DNA from: Maylandia zebra
Taxonomy: Eukaryota; Chordata; Actinopteri; Cichliformes; Cichlidae
Length of the DNA: 64,000 nt
Reading direction: 5' to 3'
NCBI RefSeq assembly: GCF_041146795.1
Contig: NC_135185.1
Span: forward strand, 31,050,529-31,114,528
Shown here: positions 34,701-45,625 of the stretch, piece after piece
How positions within the stretch are numbered: the stretch's first letter is position 1
Layout of the letters: every line of letters begins with the position of its first letter
Notes under the pieces: model-generated
What the model saw: the letters and a program-made list of their open reading frames with translations, nothing else
The model's database searches: none
Told to the model about the DNA's origin: nothing
Made by a program: the position numbers and the translations under genes

Positions 34701-35689
34701 GCAGTGATGTGAGGGAGGGGGATTAAAAATGGCAAGAATGGATGCAGGCAGAGAAATGGAGAGTCGGGTTAGAAGGAGAGGAAGGATTGAATGAAGGCAG
34801 GGAGGCAATGGGATGGAGGGACGCAGAGAGGGGAAAGGGGAGCCTCTGTGGCTTTGAGTCAGCGGTACAACTGCTCCCAGACAAGCTCCTCTTTCCTGGA
34901 ACTCCACAGGAAAACTCAGCACGAAAGAGAATAACACAGTGTACTAATCTTTCTGAGGTCATCTTGAACACATCTTTGTCAACTGTTTTAGTATCCTGTC
35001 TTGGCACTGAGGCACTGGGGAAATCAATGCCAAAGCAATATATACAGATGAGTAAATCGTGGTTCGACTAAGCAGAAAGACATCCCCAGACTGTGGTTAG
35101 ATGACAGAGCAGGTATATGTTGAATTATTTTTCCCAATTTCTCTGATTAAACGGGACAATTTGACTGGTTTTACTTTACAGTGCATGACATGTTCAGCTT
35201 GGCAAACTGCAAAAAGTCTATATCTTGGCCAGATGACTAGAGTTGCTAAACAGAAACTCAGATACCACAATGTGCCTCATTTAAAGTCTGATACTGGAAA
35301 TAATTAGGCGGATTTTCTATCCTCCTACCTCTGTCATCCCCTGTGTCCCAGCGTAGAAGGAACACCCATGTGATGTCCACAGCTGTGAGTGCTAACAAAG
35401 TTGCTGTCTAAGTGTAATAAATGACTCTCTGATTATAGGAAAAATGAATAAAGCAATGAACCACCTCAAGTGACTCGCTATGATTCTTTAATCTGTCCTC
35501 CCATGGTGTCAAATACCGATTATCCATCAGATGCTGTTTCTGTTGTCATAGAGATACACACAAGCGTCCAACTGTGGCACTTGTTTTTGTTACTTTCACT
35601 TTATCCCACTGATTAGTTTTATGCATTTAAAAGTATTTCTTTAAGGTGACGATCTGGTTTGGGATCAAATATGCTAATTTACACATTAT
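31761..35689. other. Intergenic, no gene recognised
   Basis: The region is unique-looking DNA, purine-rich at 34680-34850. Overlapping open frames on the - strand (33214-33717 and 34320-34937) share the same DNA in several frames and look like products of base composition, not genes. Confidence 0.4.
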
Positions 35690-36535
35690 GAGCCCCTCCT
35701 TATTTTTTGCTGGTCCCCTTTCTGCTGCCAGAACATCCCTAACCCATCGAGGCATGGACCCCCGTACACCCCTGAAGATGTCCTGTGGTATCTGGCACGT
35801 TAGCAATAGATCCTTAAAGTCCTGTAAGTTGCAAGGTAGGTCCTCCATGGATTGATCTTGTTTGTCCAGAGCTTTTCTTAGATGCTTAATTGGATTGAGA
35901 GCTGGGCCACCTCAAACTCGTTGTGGAGTTCCTCAAACCGTTCCTGAACCATTTCTGGTTTTCGGCAAATCATCCGGCTATCCATGCAGGTTCTTCTTCC
36001 ATTGCCTACAATGCTCCATGTTCCAGTTCTGATGCTCACGCACCCATTGTTGGTCCTTTCGACAGTGGACAGGAGGCATCAGTGACAATGGCAGCCCATG
36101 ACTCTGTCAATGGTTCATCACTCCCACATAGCAGACGGGTCTGGCCCTGATCTGCTGTCAAGCCGGCACTGCTGGCTGACTTCTGGCATGCTAAGTGGTA
36201 TGTCATCCAGATATGGGCCAGGCCTGTTGAAGGATGGTACAGTTTATGTGATGGCATGCCATATCTGGCTCGGTTTTGGTTTGGTTTATGTGGCCCAAGC
36301 TCACAGAAAACAGGTCTGGCCCAGATCCGGCATCAAGCTGGCACTTCTGACCGACTGGTGTCATGACAGGGTGTGTGTCAACCCGATGTCAGGTCTGGCA
36401 GTGATGGCACTATTTATGTTCCTATTTTTCTACTTTAGTTTAGTTATACTGCTATGGTAGCCAACGTTTCAAATGCAGGCTTGACAGGTTTGTGAGTGTA
36501 CACTTTATCCAAAACCTTTTGAGGGTTTACTCATA

Positions 36536-36750
36536 TTTACCACCAGGTGGCTGTAGCACAGGAGGTAGAGCAGGTCGCCTACTGATCGGACGGTTAGTGG
36601 TTCGATCCCTGGCTCCTCCAGTCTGCAAGAGTGTATGAATGTAGTTAGGAAGCGCTGAGTTTAGAGAAACTGTGTGATTGGGCGAATGTTGTATAGAGTG
36701 ATTTGGGAGAGCAGAAAAGTGCTGCATAAGAATCAGTCCCTTCACTGGCT
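36536..36750 (+). mobile_element. AFC-like tRNA-derived SINE, + strand
   Basis: The head has a pol III A-box-like stretch ('gctgtagcacaggaggtaga') and a good B box GGTTCGATCCC at 36599-36609, as in a tRNA-derived SINE. The body ends near 'agaatcagtccctt'. It is of the same family as the truncated copy at 24.1 kb and is more complete. AFC SINEs are typical of cichlids, but relatives occur in other percomorphs. Confidence 0.7.
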
Positions 36751-36893
36751 CAACAGAGTTTCGTCCTGTTCCGGCACATGTTCAAGGTTCTTTATTTGTC
36801 ACATGCATAGTTATACAAGTATAACATACAGTGAAATGTAGCCTGACACGCTCCTCGACATGTGCAAAAATTGGGGGGGGGTAGAGGAAGAAC

Positions 36894-36894
<1 letters not shown>

Positions 36895-36929
<35 letters not shown>
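36895..36929. repeat. (TA)n microsatellite
   Basis: About 17 TA units within the LINE tail, preceded by a G9 run. Confidence 0.9.
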
Positions 36930-36932
<3 letters not shown>

Positions 36933-37142
36933 TATACACTGGGTGAATGTGCAGTAGTAGCAGCAAGCAGGTGAATTCTGTACATTAATATGAATAGACA
37001 TCTGACTATTTTACAGGATAGACAATATAAACATATTTAAAATTAAAGGAATTTGAAATGTACATTTTTTTTTTTTTTAAATGACATCAGAAACAGCAGT
37101 ATGCGACATTACGTGATGGCAGAGCTTCAGTTCATCCTTTGT

Positions 37143-37144
<2 letters not shown>

Positions 37145-37184
<40 letters not shown>

Positions 37185-39526
37185 AATAGGACAGGGGGAA
37201 TGAATGAGAGAAAGAGGGGGAGAGAAAGAAAGAAAACCAAAGGGGAGAAGAGACGGTGAGAAGGGGGGGGAAGAGAGAGAAAAAAAAAAAAGAACTCCTG
37301 GGTCACCTGTATGGAGAAAAAAAAAAAACAAACAAAAAAAACAAACAGAGGAGACAGCAAACAACAAAGAGCAACATAATAATAGAGAAAACAAAGCACC
37401 ATCACAATAAACTAGCTAGCCATAGATATCAATATTTACTAAATAATAAACGATATTGTGCAGCACGCAAGATAGACAGCGCACAGTGTGCTTTGAGGTA
37501 GCAGCCAAGAAAGCTTTAGTCCGCGTCTGTGAATACCCATGTGTGCATACCTGTGTGGATCAGCATGCTTGCATTCCAAAGGTTTCTCCATGTAATGATC
37601 TGCTAGGGAGTGTGGGGGGGCCACAGCCCCGTCCTCCAGGGTGTGAAGCGGGTATGGAGGAGATCAAAACTCCAGACATCCAGAGGCCCCCAGAACACAA
37701 GAGACCATGGAAGACCAACAGAGGGGCAGCCGCGCCACTGTTCCAGTAAGAGCTGAGGAGAGTCCCAGATGAGGGCTCGCCCAGCAGCCGCGGAGCAGAA
37801 GCCAGGGGGAGTTGCAGTGACGCGCCCGTGAGCTCCGCCGGCCCCCAGCTGCACCTGAGTGACCGAGCCCCAGGCCGAGAGGCCGGGGGCACCCCACCTC
37901 CAAAGGGGCCCGAGCGAGCCCCGAGCCCCAGGCCCCAGGCCCCGACAAGCGGCCGCCAAGGAGTGAGCCGGTGTGTACCCGGACACCCACCCCCAGACAC
38001 AAAGAACCACCAACACACCGACACCTGAGGGAGTCCGCCACCGGCAGGGGAAGTGGTGGTGGGTGGAGATAGGCCTCCAAACCTTGGAGGGCCTGAGGTG
38101 TCCCCAGAGAGGTGGCGTCTGATACCCAACCTGACATATAGACACAGACATACAGGCACACACAGACACAAACATCCATTCCCACCCTCATGCTCTCATA
38201 TGCACTTACTCCACACTCAACCAACGTGGAGACAGACATAAAGAGACGCTGTACACACAATCACACTCCCCAAGCGTACTCTACAAACCGGGTCTAGGTA
38301 CCCTTGTCCCTGGAGGGGGGAATTGCACCCAGACCCAGGTGGTGTTACCCTTTTCCCTGCGGTGGGGAGAGGCAGACCACCCCGACTCCGCAGCAGCAGG
38401 GAGGCCCCACACCCCAGACCGCAGTCGGACGGCCAACTCCTCCTACTAGCCCTCCCGCTCCAGCAGGCCGCAGAGAATGGGGGTGGGAGAAGACTCCAAA
38501 CCTCCCTCCACCCGCTCATTGTAGTGTTGATGCATATGTGTTCTAAGGTGCAATTAAAACCCAGGAGGGCATGGAGCTACCTGCCATGGAGCAGCAGGTA
38601 AGCGCATAGTCCCTCCTGCTAACCCTCAATGACTAAGTGTATTTAAAATTGAGAGGTGGGCAACGACGTCAGGGGTGAGGTATACACCCTGATGGTAAAT
38701 TGGACTCCGTGATTGTGCCCACCCCCAAGATCCTATATGTATGTGTAATGAGAGTGTGAATAATGTGAATGTCTAAGTTGTGGGATAAAATTGAGGCAGA
38801 GGCAGCCAGAAGGGGACAGGGGGGGGGGGGTAGCCTCCTCTGCACCCTGGTGACATACCCCCACTCCAAGGCCCTGCATGTGTGGGTGGTTGTGGAGGAG
38901 CGGGAAGAGGGAGGCAGCTGGAGATGGGGAGGGAAGGAAGGGAGGGGCAGGTAACCCCTCCCTGGGGCCAGCTCCCCCGCTTACCCCAGTAGGCACTCCC
39001 ACCCTCTGCGACCCGCCAGGGAAGGGGGGCCCAGGCCCATCAGACCGGGGCCCAGTGCAGTAGCGCCCTCCGGCTCCACAGAGCCCTGGACAGTCCACCC
39101 AACCCCACCACAGAGAAAACTGCACCCACCCCACCATCCACACATCTTCCAGACTACATAAGACGGTAAACGCCCAGGCTGAGATCTTCCTCCACCTCTC
39201 CTGTATCTCCCCCTCCCGCAGAGAGTTCCTGAAGAGAAGAAAGCTCCTGCAAGATGTGACCATCCCCCCCACCAGATGAAGAGCCCCCCAGGCGGCTCGA
39301 CGCACCGGCGGCACCCTGCTCCAGGGCTGGGCCCCCATGCACCCACCCGCCCACAACCCCGGCAACACACCAACCAGGACCCAAGCCCCCGAGGCCCGGC
39401 CCGGGCCCCAGCCCAGAGACGGAGCGCCCCCAGAACCTCACGCCCATCCCGGACCCACCCAGGGGCAGCCAGGTTGCCAGGTCAGTAACCCACGTCCGTC
39501 AGCACAGACCCTCCCACAGACACCAA
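37145..39526 (-). mobile_element. 2.4-kb GC-rich block ending in a 36-base poly(T) tract
   Basis: This block is far richer in G and C than anything else in the window, with G/C-rich low-complexity phrases throughout. Its low-coordinate edge is 36 T residues (37145-37180), which on the - strand is a poly(A) tail, so it looks like a retrotransposed sequence inserted in the same orientation as the LINE. Many long overlapping open frames on the - strand (for example 37560-38260) arise from composition, and I do not believe they encode proteins. I do not recognise the family with confidence. Confidence 0.45.
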
Positions 39527-41546
39527 GATACTTGAAGGACTGCACCCTCTCCACTGGAGCTCCATTGATGATGATGGGCTTGTAGTCTCTGTGCTGACTC
39601 CTTCTGAAGTCCCCCACCAGCTCCTTGGTCTTGCTGACGTTCAGCTGGAGGTGGTTGTCCTGGCACCACGATGCCAGATTCTTCACTTCATCCATGTAGG
39701 CCGCCTCATCGTTGTTGGAGATGGCACCCAACACCACTGTGTCGTCAGCAAACTTCACAATGGTGTTGGAGCCATGGGTGGCCACACAGTCTGAAGCGTA
39801 GAGGGAGTAGAGCAGTGGCGAGAGGACACATCCCTGAGGTGCTCCTGTGTTGATGGTGATGCTGTTGGAGAAGCACCTGCCCACCCTCACCACCTGAGTT
39901 CTGCCAGTGAGGAAGTCCAACACCCATGCACACAGACGGCTGTTAAGTCCCAGATCCCTCAGCTTTGTGAACAGTCTGCAGGGCACTATTGTGTTAAACG
40001 CTGAACTGTAATCAACAAACAGCATTCGCACATAGTTACCCTGTTTCTTGTCCACGTGGCTGAGAGTGGTGTGTAGGACGTGGGCGATGGCATCCTCTGT
40101 GGATCTGTTGGATCTGTAGGCGAACTGCAGCGGATCTGTGGTGTCTGGGATGGAGGAGGAGATGATGTTCTTCAGCAGCCTCTCAAACACCTTCATTACT
40201 ACCGAGGTCAGTGCAACTGGCCGGTAATCGTTCAGGGATGAGGGTTTGCTGTTCTTGGGCACAGGGATGATGGTGGATCTTTTGAAGCATGTGGGGACCA
40301 CAGACTTCGCCAGGGACTCGTTGAAGATGTAAGTGAACACACCTGCTAGCTGGTCAGCACAGCAGCGCAGCAGACGGCCGGTGATGCCGTCTGGCCCCGC
40401 CGCTTTCCTTGTGTTCACTCTCCTCAGTGCCGCTCGGACGTCATGCTCCGCGATGCTGGTCACCGGTCTCTCGCTGATGACGTCACTGTCCTCGGTAGTC
40501 AGGCGGTAGATAGCATTAGCCGCCTGGCTAACCTCGAAACGGGCGTAGAACCGATTCAGCTCGTTGGTGAATGCAGAGTCGGCGTTGATCGGCGCAGTGT
40601 CCCTGGCTTTGTAGTCCGTAATGGTGCGTAGTCCGTGCCACATACTCCGTGTGTCGCCCTGGTGGAAGCGGGACTCCACACGTTCCCGGTACCGGCGTTT
40701 GGCATCTCTCACCGCGCGCCGCACGCCGTATGAGGCCACTTTGTAGGCGCTCATATCGCCAGTGGCGAGACCCGCGTTGTAGGAGGCGGTCCTGGCGTTT
40801 ACTGCAGTGCGGATCGATCTGTCCATCCACGGTTTCTGGTTTGGGAATGTGGTGACTCTCGCAGTGGGGATAATCTCCTCCGCTAGCATGTTGACGAAGC
40901 ATACTGCTACTTCCGTAAACTCGTTGATGTCGACTGCGCATGCTCTGAACATGTCCCAGTCTACGTCGTTGAGTGCGTCCTGTAGCGTAGCTTCTGATTG
41001 GGCAGTCCACCGTTTTACCTCCCTCTTGGTCACGTCTTCCCTCCGTATGCTTTGTTTATACTGGGGGATGAGGAAGATGGCATTGTGGTCAGACTTCCCA
41101 AAAGACGGGTGTGAGACCGCTTTGTAGCCCTGCTTGTATGGCGTGTAGCAGTGATCCAAAATCCGATCCCCTCTCGTTGGACACGAGACATGCTGGTAAA
41201 AGTTTGGCATGACTTGTCTGAGGTTCGCTTTGTTAAAGTCTCCTGCTACAATGAGGGCTGCGCCCGGGTCCTTGTTTTGAAGCAAGCTCAGCACATCATG
41301 TAATTCGGACAAAGCCATACCTGTGTCCGCTTGGGGTGGGATGTAGACCGCCGTGGCGATGACTGAGGTGAACTCACGGGGCAGATAGAAAGGGCGGCAC
41401 TTAATGCTCAGGAACTCCAGATGTGGCGAGCAGCCGCTGGAGAGAGTAGAAATGCTCCTGGCATCACACCACTTTCTGTTTATCATGAAACACACTCCCC
41501 CACCTTTGGTTTTGTTCGACTCTGCCGTTCTGTCCGCGCGGAGCAC
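39527..41546 (-). pseudogene. L2-like reverse transcriptase ORF, 5'-truncated
   Basis: The frame is open on the - strand without a stop for about 670 codons, which is unusual here and implies a fairly young copy. In order it contains the C-terminal half of an AP-type endonuclease (VAGDFN, then DHCYTPYKQGYKAVSHPSF and KSDHNAIF), an RT fingers region (DYRPVALTSVVMKVFERLL), motif A ([11 protein letters not shown]), motif B (GAPQGCVLSPLLYSLY) and the catalytic FADD. The host-like start is a GTG, so the true frame runs further upstream. After QSFKYLGV the frame leaves the LINE and enters GC-rich DNA, ending at a stop near 39438. Without a 5' end and with a broken C-terminus it cannot be autonomous. 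Confidence 0.8.
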
Positions 41547-42025
41547 AAAGAATGTTGTTACATGGCTTGATTAAGGTACACATTAGGCTGGCATCTGAGG
41601 CCAGACCTGAAACTGTTCTGGGCCAGCAGTGTGTCTGCAACTGGCCTTGTGCTGGCCCATGTGTGGGCCACCTCTGGCAAACCAGATCTGGGCCACCAAA
41701 GGGCCGTCATTCTTTGCGGTATGTGGACCATGTGTAAGCACATTGTGTGGGCCAGATCTGGGCCATATCTGGATGATATCCCACTTACCATGCCAGAAGT
41801 CAGTTGCTATATGGGCTGTTCCTTCTTTGGACCACTTTTGAAAGATCTCGACCACTGCAGATCAGGAACACTCCACAAGAGCTGCAGTTTTGGAGGTGCA
41901 CTGACTCAGTCATCTAGCCATCACAGTTTGGCCCTTGTCAAACTTGCTCAAATCCTCATGCGTGCCCATTTTTTCTGCTTCTAACACATCAACTTCAAGT
42001 ACAAAATGTTCACTTGCTCCTCAGC

Positions 42026-43534
42026 ATAGAAGCTATCAGACGTTTACGACATCAGTGGTTTTGCCAAATCCCCTCTTGTTCACTCACTGCTCCCATTTTA
42101 ATAGGTATTTAAAAACTGCCTTTGCCATGTGCACTATATTTCCCGTTCCACTGTGGAATTTCATTGTGTAGCAGACGCTTTCTCTCAATCTCAATCTCAG
42201 CACTAAGATAAAATGACAGACACTGCTGGTCAGACTTGAGGAAGAGCTGACTGTTGTGGAATGCAGTGTGTGGTTTAAAGTGCACAAAGGAGTGCTGAAG
42301 ACAAACCAGACTTTTCCCTGAAGTGGTTAGAGGTGGGATGAAGGAGTATGAGGGAACAACCAAAGATAAGAAAAAGAGGCCTGGATTACATGTCAAGCCT
42401 CATTACTCAACCTCCCACTCAGTTTAATCAAGTGAGAGACGGAGACAGAACATACGAGCCACACAGTATATTTTTTCATGTGAGTGTGTGTGTGTGTTTT
42501 TGCTGTCCCTGTTTCCCTTGTGACTTTGTGCTTCAGCTGAAGGTTGCAATAAAGCAGCAAATTATGAATTAGATAAGTGTCAGTGAGCTATTGGTCTGGG
42601 AGCACAGCAACCATCACAACCACACTACATTTAAGAATGTGACTTTCTGCCTTCAGCTTCATCTATCATCTTGTAAAACCATGACAGTCTGTGTGTGTGT
42701 CTACATTCTGTCTGTTTCCAAGAAATCCCACTGACTTACTCACGATAGTCAGATCAGCTTTAAAGTACCCCAAACCCAGTAAACGTGTTAAATGATGGGA
42801 CCCAGGATGTGATCTATCAATGGATTCAGACCCGAGATGGTAATTTACTTGTAATCTGTCAAAACAAGACAATAAAATCATGGTGCCAGATGGTAATTTA
42901 TTGTCATTGTGTGGCAAAGTGGTGTTTTGCAATGATCCTGGTAATAGCTAGTTGCTGGTGGAGTTTGCGTTTGTGGGGTTTTTTGTTTTTATTTTTTACA
43001 TGATTTGAATTCCACACCTGCAGCTCCACATCTGAAAATTTTGTTTCTCATGTGAAGGATGATGGACATCACGTACAGCAAGAAAATCCCTTAAGACGTT
43101 TGGCCTTGATCAGAATGAGAAATACCATGACATCATTGTCACATCATCTTCTCTCATTGTCTGGCGTTGTCTTTCTTCCTGTGTAGCCAGGGCAAGTAGA
43201 GGACACATCTATTTAAGTTGTTCTCTTATTGTAATGTTGATCGCAGACTATAATATTAAAGACTACTTTAGTATCTACCACAGCAGAGCAAAGAAAACCA
43301 ATCAAATGTTTAAAGAGAGACATTTTACCATTTCATGAAAGTTTTTGCCTGTTTTGAAATTAATTGCACCAACGCATCTTAGCAAAGTTGGGGCAGGGTG
43401 AAAAACAAAAGGTAGGATAAGCAAAAAGAAGCAAAAAGAAACAGTTGCAGAAACATTTTTCAGCTACTTTGGTTAAATGGTAACAGGTCAGTACATTGAC
43501 GATTAAGTATCTAAAGAGCATTGTAGAATAGAAG
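42026..43534. other. Intergenic, no gene recognised
   Basis: Contains a short (TG)n run near 42484-42498. No exon or repeat family recognised. Confidence 0.4.
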
Positions 43535-43883
43535 AGTTTCTTAAGGACATAATATGATCAAAATATTTGGAGAACCTGGAGAAATGTCTGTGAGCATGGG
43601 CCAAAAATCAATATTGCATACCCGTGATCTTTGGGCCCTCAGGGGGTACTCCATTAAAAACAGATAAGAGTCTGTCACAGAAATTACTGTATGAGCTCCG
43701 ATGGCATGGTAAACACAATTTGCCATGCCATGCACAAATGCAAGTTTTATCATTGCAAAGAGAAAGCCACATTTGAATCCAGAGGCCTTTCTGTCTTCTC
43801 TGGGCCAAAGCTCATTTAAAATGTGCTGACGCAAAGTAGAAAACTGTTCTGTGGTCAGAAGTTGCAGTTCAAAAGCTTGGATC

Positions 43884-44949
43884 TGTCACGATCCTGGGTC
43901 TTATGACCCAGTTGTAACGTGCGGTGGAGATGAAGCCAGCCGCGGAGGTGTGCAGGTGGATAGCGAATGAGCAACAGCTTCTGACTTTCCAAAAAGTACT
44001 CATTTATTTACAATATCAAAAATAAAAGTGCTACCTCTACCACACATTACTAAAGAGCACACTAGTCCGCGTACACACGGGAGCATCCATTACAGGAGGA
44101 GTGCGAAGAAGAACAAAAAGGGGGTGACACCAGTCGTGAGACAGGAGGCGCCGCCATGTGGTGATACACTGCATTACAATAGCAACTGTTACACAGTGTT
44201 TTGAGTTTTAGTTCATTTTGATGTTTATAGTATGTTTAAGCTCATTAGGCCTCCTATGTTCATTTGCTTATTAGTTCCCCCTTGTGTTTCCAACCCATGT
44301 TAAGTCTCCCCTGCTCTTCATGTGTTTCATGTCTGTGTCTTACGTTGTCAAGTTCTGGTTGTCATGTCTGCGTCTCATTATGTTTCCTATTTTATTTTGA
44401 AGAGATCTCGTTTTTATATTATGGATTATGTTTTGAGTCCTTTGTTGTACTGTTTCTTGTTTCCCTAGGTCTCAGTTATGCTTATCATAGTTCTTTGGCT
44501 TTGTCATATGGCTTCCCTGTGTTCCATGTTATGTCCACTGTGACGTTTTTGTACCATGTTTCAGGTTCCTATGTTCTGTCTCCCCAGTTGCTGTTAAGTT
44601 TGCATGTTTAGAATTCAGTCAGTGTGTTTCCTGTTTTACTTTGAAGGTCCGTGTCTCATGTCACTGTTTCTAGTTTTGCTTCCCTTGTCTCGTCCAGCCT
44701 GATTACTCCCAGCTGTGCTCTCCTTCTGTGTCTCGTTCCCTCGTTATCCCTCTGTGTATTTAAGCCCTGTGTTGCGCTTTGTCAGTGTTGTAGTCTCCCT
44801 CATGCTGTGTGTTTTGTTAGTCTTCCCAGTTTAGATTTTGTAGCATTTTTGTGTTCAGCAATAAAAGCTGCCCTTTTGAGTTCAATCCTGTCTCCGGTGA
44901 GTTTGCGTTTGGGTCCAGTCCCTGCCTGTCACACAGCCGAAACATGACA
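43884..44949 (+). mobile_element. Solo LTR with 5-bp target duplication
   Basis: The segment starts TGTCACG, ends ATGACA and is flanked by GGATC on both sides (43879-43883 and 44950-44954). TG...CA ends with a 5-bp duplication are the hallmark of an LTR. Inside are a TATA-like TATTTAAG near 44757 and an AATAAA near 44861, in the order expected for a + strand LTR. No internal retroviral-type genes are present, so recombination between two LTRs has removed them. Without the element nested in it the LTR is about 780 bp. The family is not identified. Confidence 0.7.
43913..44193. mobile_element. 281-bp element nested in the LTR
   Basis: It begins TGTAACG and ends CTGTTACA, an inverted pair of about seven bases, and is flanked by CAGT on both sides (43909-43912 and 44194-44197). 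It has no coding capacity. TG...CA ends with a 4-bp duplication could mean a small LTR or a MITE. It is the youngest layer in this nest. Confidence 0.6.
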
Positions 44950-45194
44950 GGATCCTGATAGCATAGGGGCGCATTAGTGCCTATGGAACTGGCAACTTAC
45001 ATATCTGAAAAGGCAAGTGAACGGTATAAACAGGTTTTAGAGCAACATGTGCTCCCATCCAGTTGATATACTTTTCAGGCCAGGCTTTATTTCAGCAAGA
45101 TAATGCTTAACCATGCATTTATTACAAGAGTCTGGGTACTTAACCGGCCTTTCTGTAGTCCAGATCTTTCACCTGCTGAGAGCATCGAGCTCAC

Positions 45195-45262
45195 GTCTAA
45201 GAGGCCTCATGGATGAGAGGTGAAACATCTTCACAAACTTAAAGAAGTCAAGTTATCTTTTC
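45195..45262 (+). mobile_element. Short Penelope-like fragment
   Basis: 'ggcctcatggatgagaggtg' followed by GAAAC (45222-45226) and 'cttaaagaagtc' match the 3' part of the repeat at 30.1-30.3 kb. Here the stem II arms GCCTC and GAGAGGT still pair, while the CTGANGA box is mutated. It lies within the transposon at 43.5-45.6 kb. Confidence 0.5.
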
Positions 45263-45625
45263 ATTACATAAAAAATGCAACAAGGAAGACCAGGACAGCT
45301 GAACATCTAGAATCCTTTATCAGACAAGAATCACACGGCATTCGTCTCCCAAAAGTCCAGCAGCTGCTCTCCTCACTTCACAGACATTTATAGACTGTTG
45401 TTAAAAGAGGCGATGCTGCACAATGGTAAACATGAACCCTGTCTAAACCTCTTTGAGACATGTTGCTACCACCCAATCCAAAATGACCTCATTTTGTGTA
45501 AACACTTGATATGGTTTCTATGCTCCATTGCGAATAAAACAAAATAGGTTAATGAGATTTCCAAATCCTTGCACTTACATTTTACAGAGCATCCTAACTT
45601 TTGTGGCATTGGGGTTGTAGATACA

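Larger units (their letters stand above)
36780..41580 (-). mobile_element. L2-like LINE on the - strand, interrupted by GC-rich DNA
   Basis: The 3' end begins at 36780 with 'gttctttatttgtcacatgc' on the + strand, typical of fish L2-type tails. The coding part lies at 39527-41570, and similarity ends near 41580, so the N-terminal half of the endonuclease and any ORF1 are missing. Between the two parts is the GC-rich block 37145-39526, which replaces or interrupts the end of the coding region. Confidence 0.65.
36123..41815. mobile_element. TIR-bounded 5.7-kb composite insertion
   Basis: The ends are inverted copies: CCCACATAGCAGACGG on the left, and the complement of CCCATATAGCAACTGA on the right. 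Inside each end lies similar subterminal DNA, with 'tggtatgtcatccagatatg' at left corresponding in inverted form to 'atatctggatgatatcccac' at right, plus scattered CCAGATCTGG motifs. I see no transposase. The interior contains a SINE, a (TA)n tract, an L2 LINE and a GC-rich block, probably accumulated by later insertions. The superfamily is unknown to me, and the target duplication is at most about 2 bp (CT). Confidence 0.6.
35690..42025 (-). mobile_element. Tc1-like transposon on the - strand, split by a 5.7-kb insertion
   Basis: Two pieces of one Tc1-like element flank a large insertion. The 35690-36122 piece encodes on the - strand the transposase C-terminus (NLQDFKDLLLTCQIPQDIFRGVRGSMPR). 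The 41816-42025 piece holds the N-terminal start, with 'tctagccatcacagtttggc' and 'gcttctaacacatcaacttc' on the + strand. Joined, they follow the family order without a gap at the insertion point. The element also has an internal deletion near 36090. It belongs to the same family as the copy at 4.5-5.5 kb. Confidence 0.75.
43535..45625 (+). mobile_element. Tc1/mariner-like transposon hosting nested insertions
   Basis: The left part (43535-43883) includes 'cccgtgatctttgggccctc', 'ctctgggccaaagctcattt' and 'aactgttctgtggtcaga', the N-terminal to middle region of a common fish Tc1/mariner transposase gene. The right part (44955-45625) resumes with 'gcgcattagtgcctatgg', 'tttcagcaagataatgc' (the DNA-binding/catalytic QQDNA region) and ends with 'ggcattggggttgta'. 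Stops and frameshifts are frequent. The solo LTR at 43884-44949 and a short Penelope-like piece at 45.2 kb interrupt it. Confidence 0.75.

Noticed and set aside
33214-34937. Open frames of 167 and 205 codons on the - strand
   Set aside because: Purine/pyrimidine-biased DNA keeps several frames open at once, and I see no homology or exon structure.
36599-36609. Possible tRNA gene (good B box)
   Set aside because: It is the tRNA-derived head of a SINE. The surrounding sequence does not fold into a full cloverleaf and continues into the SINE body.
37560-38260. Several long overlapping - strand open frames of about 200 codons
   Set aside because: All lie in the GC-rich block where stop codons are rare. 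Three frames are open over the same DNA and none resembles a protein family.
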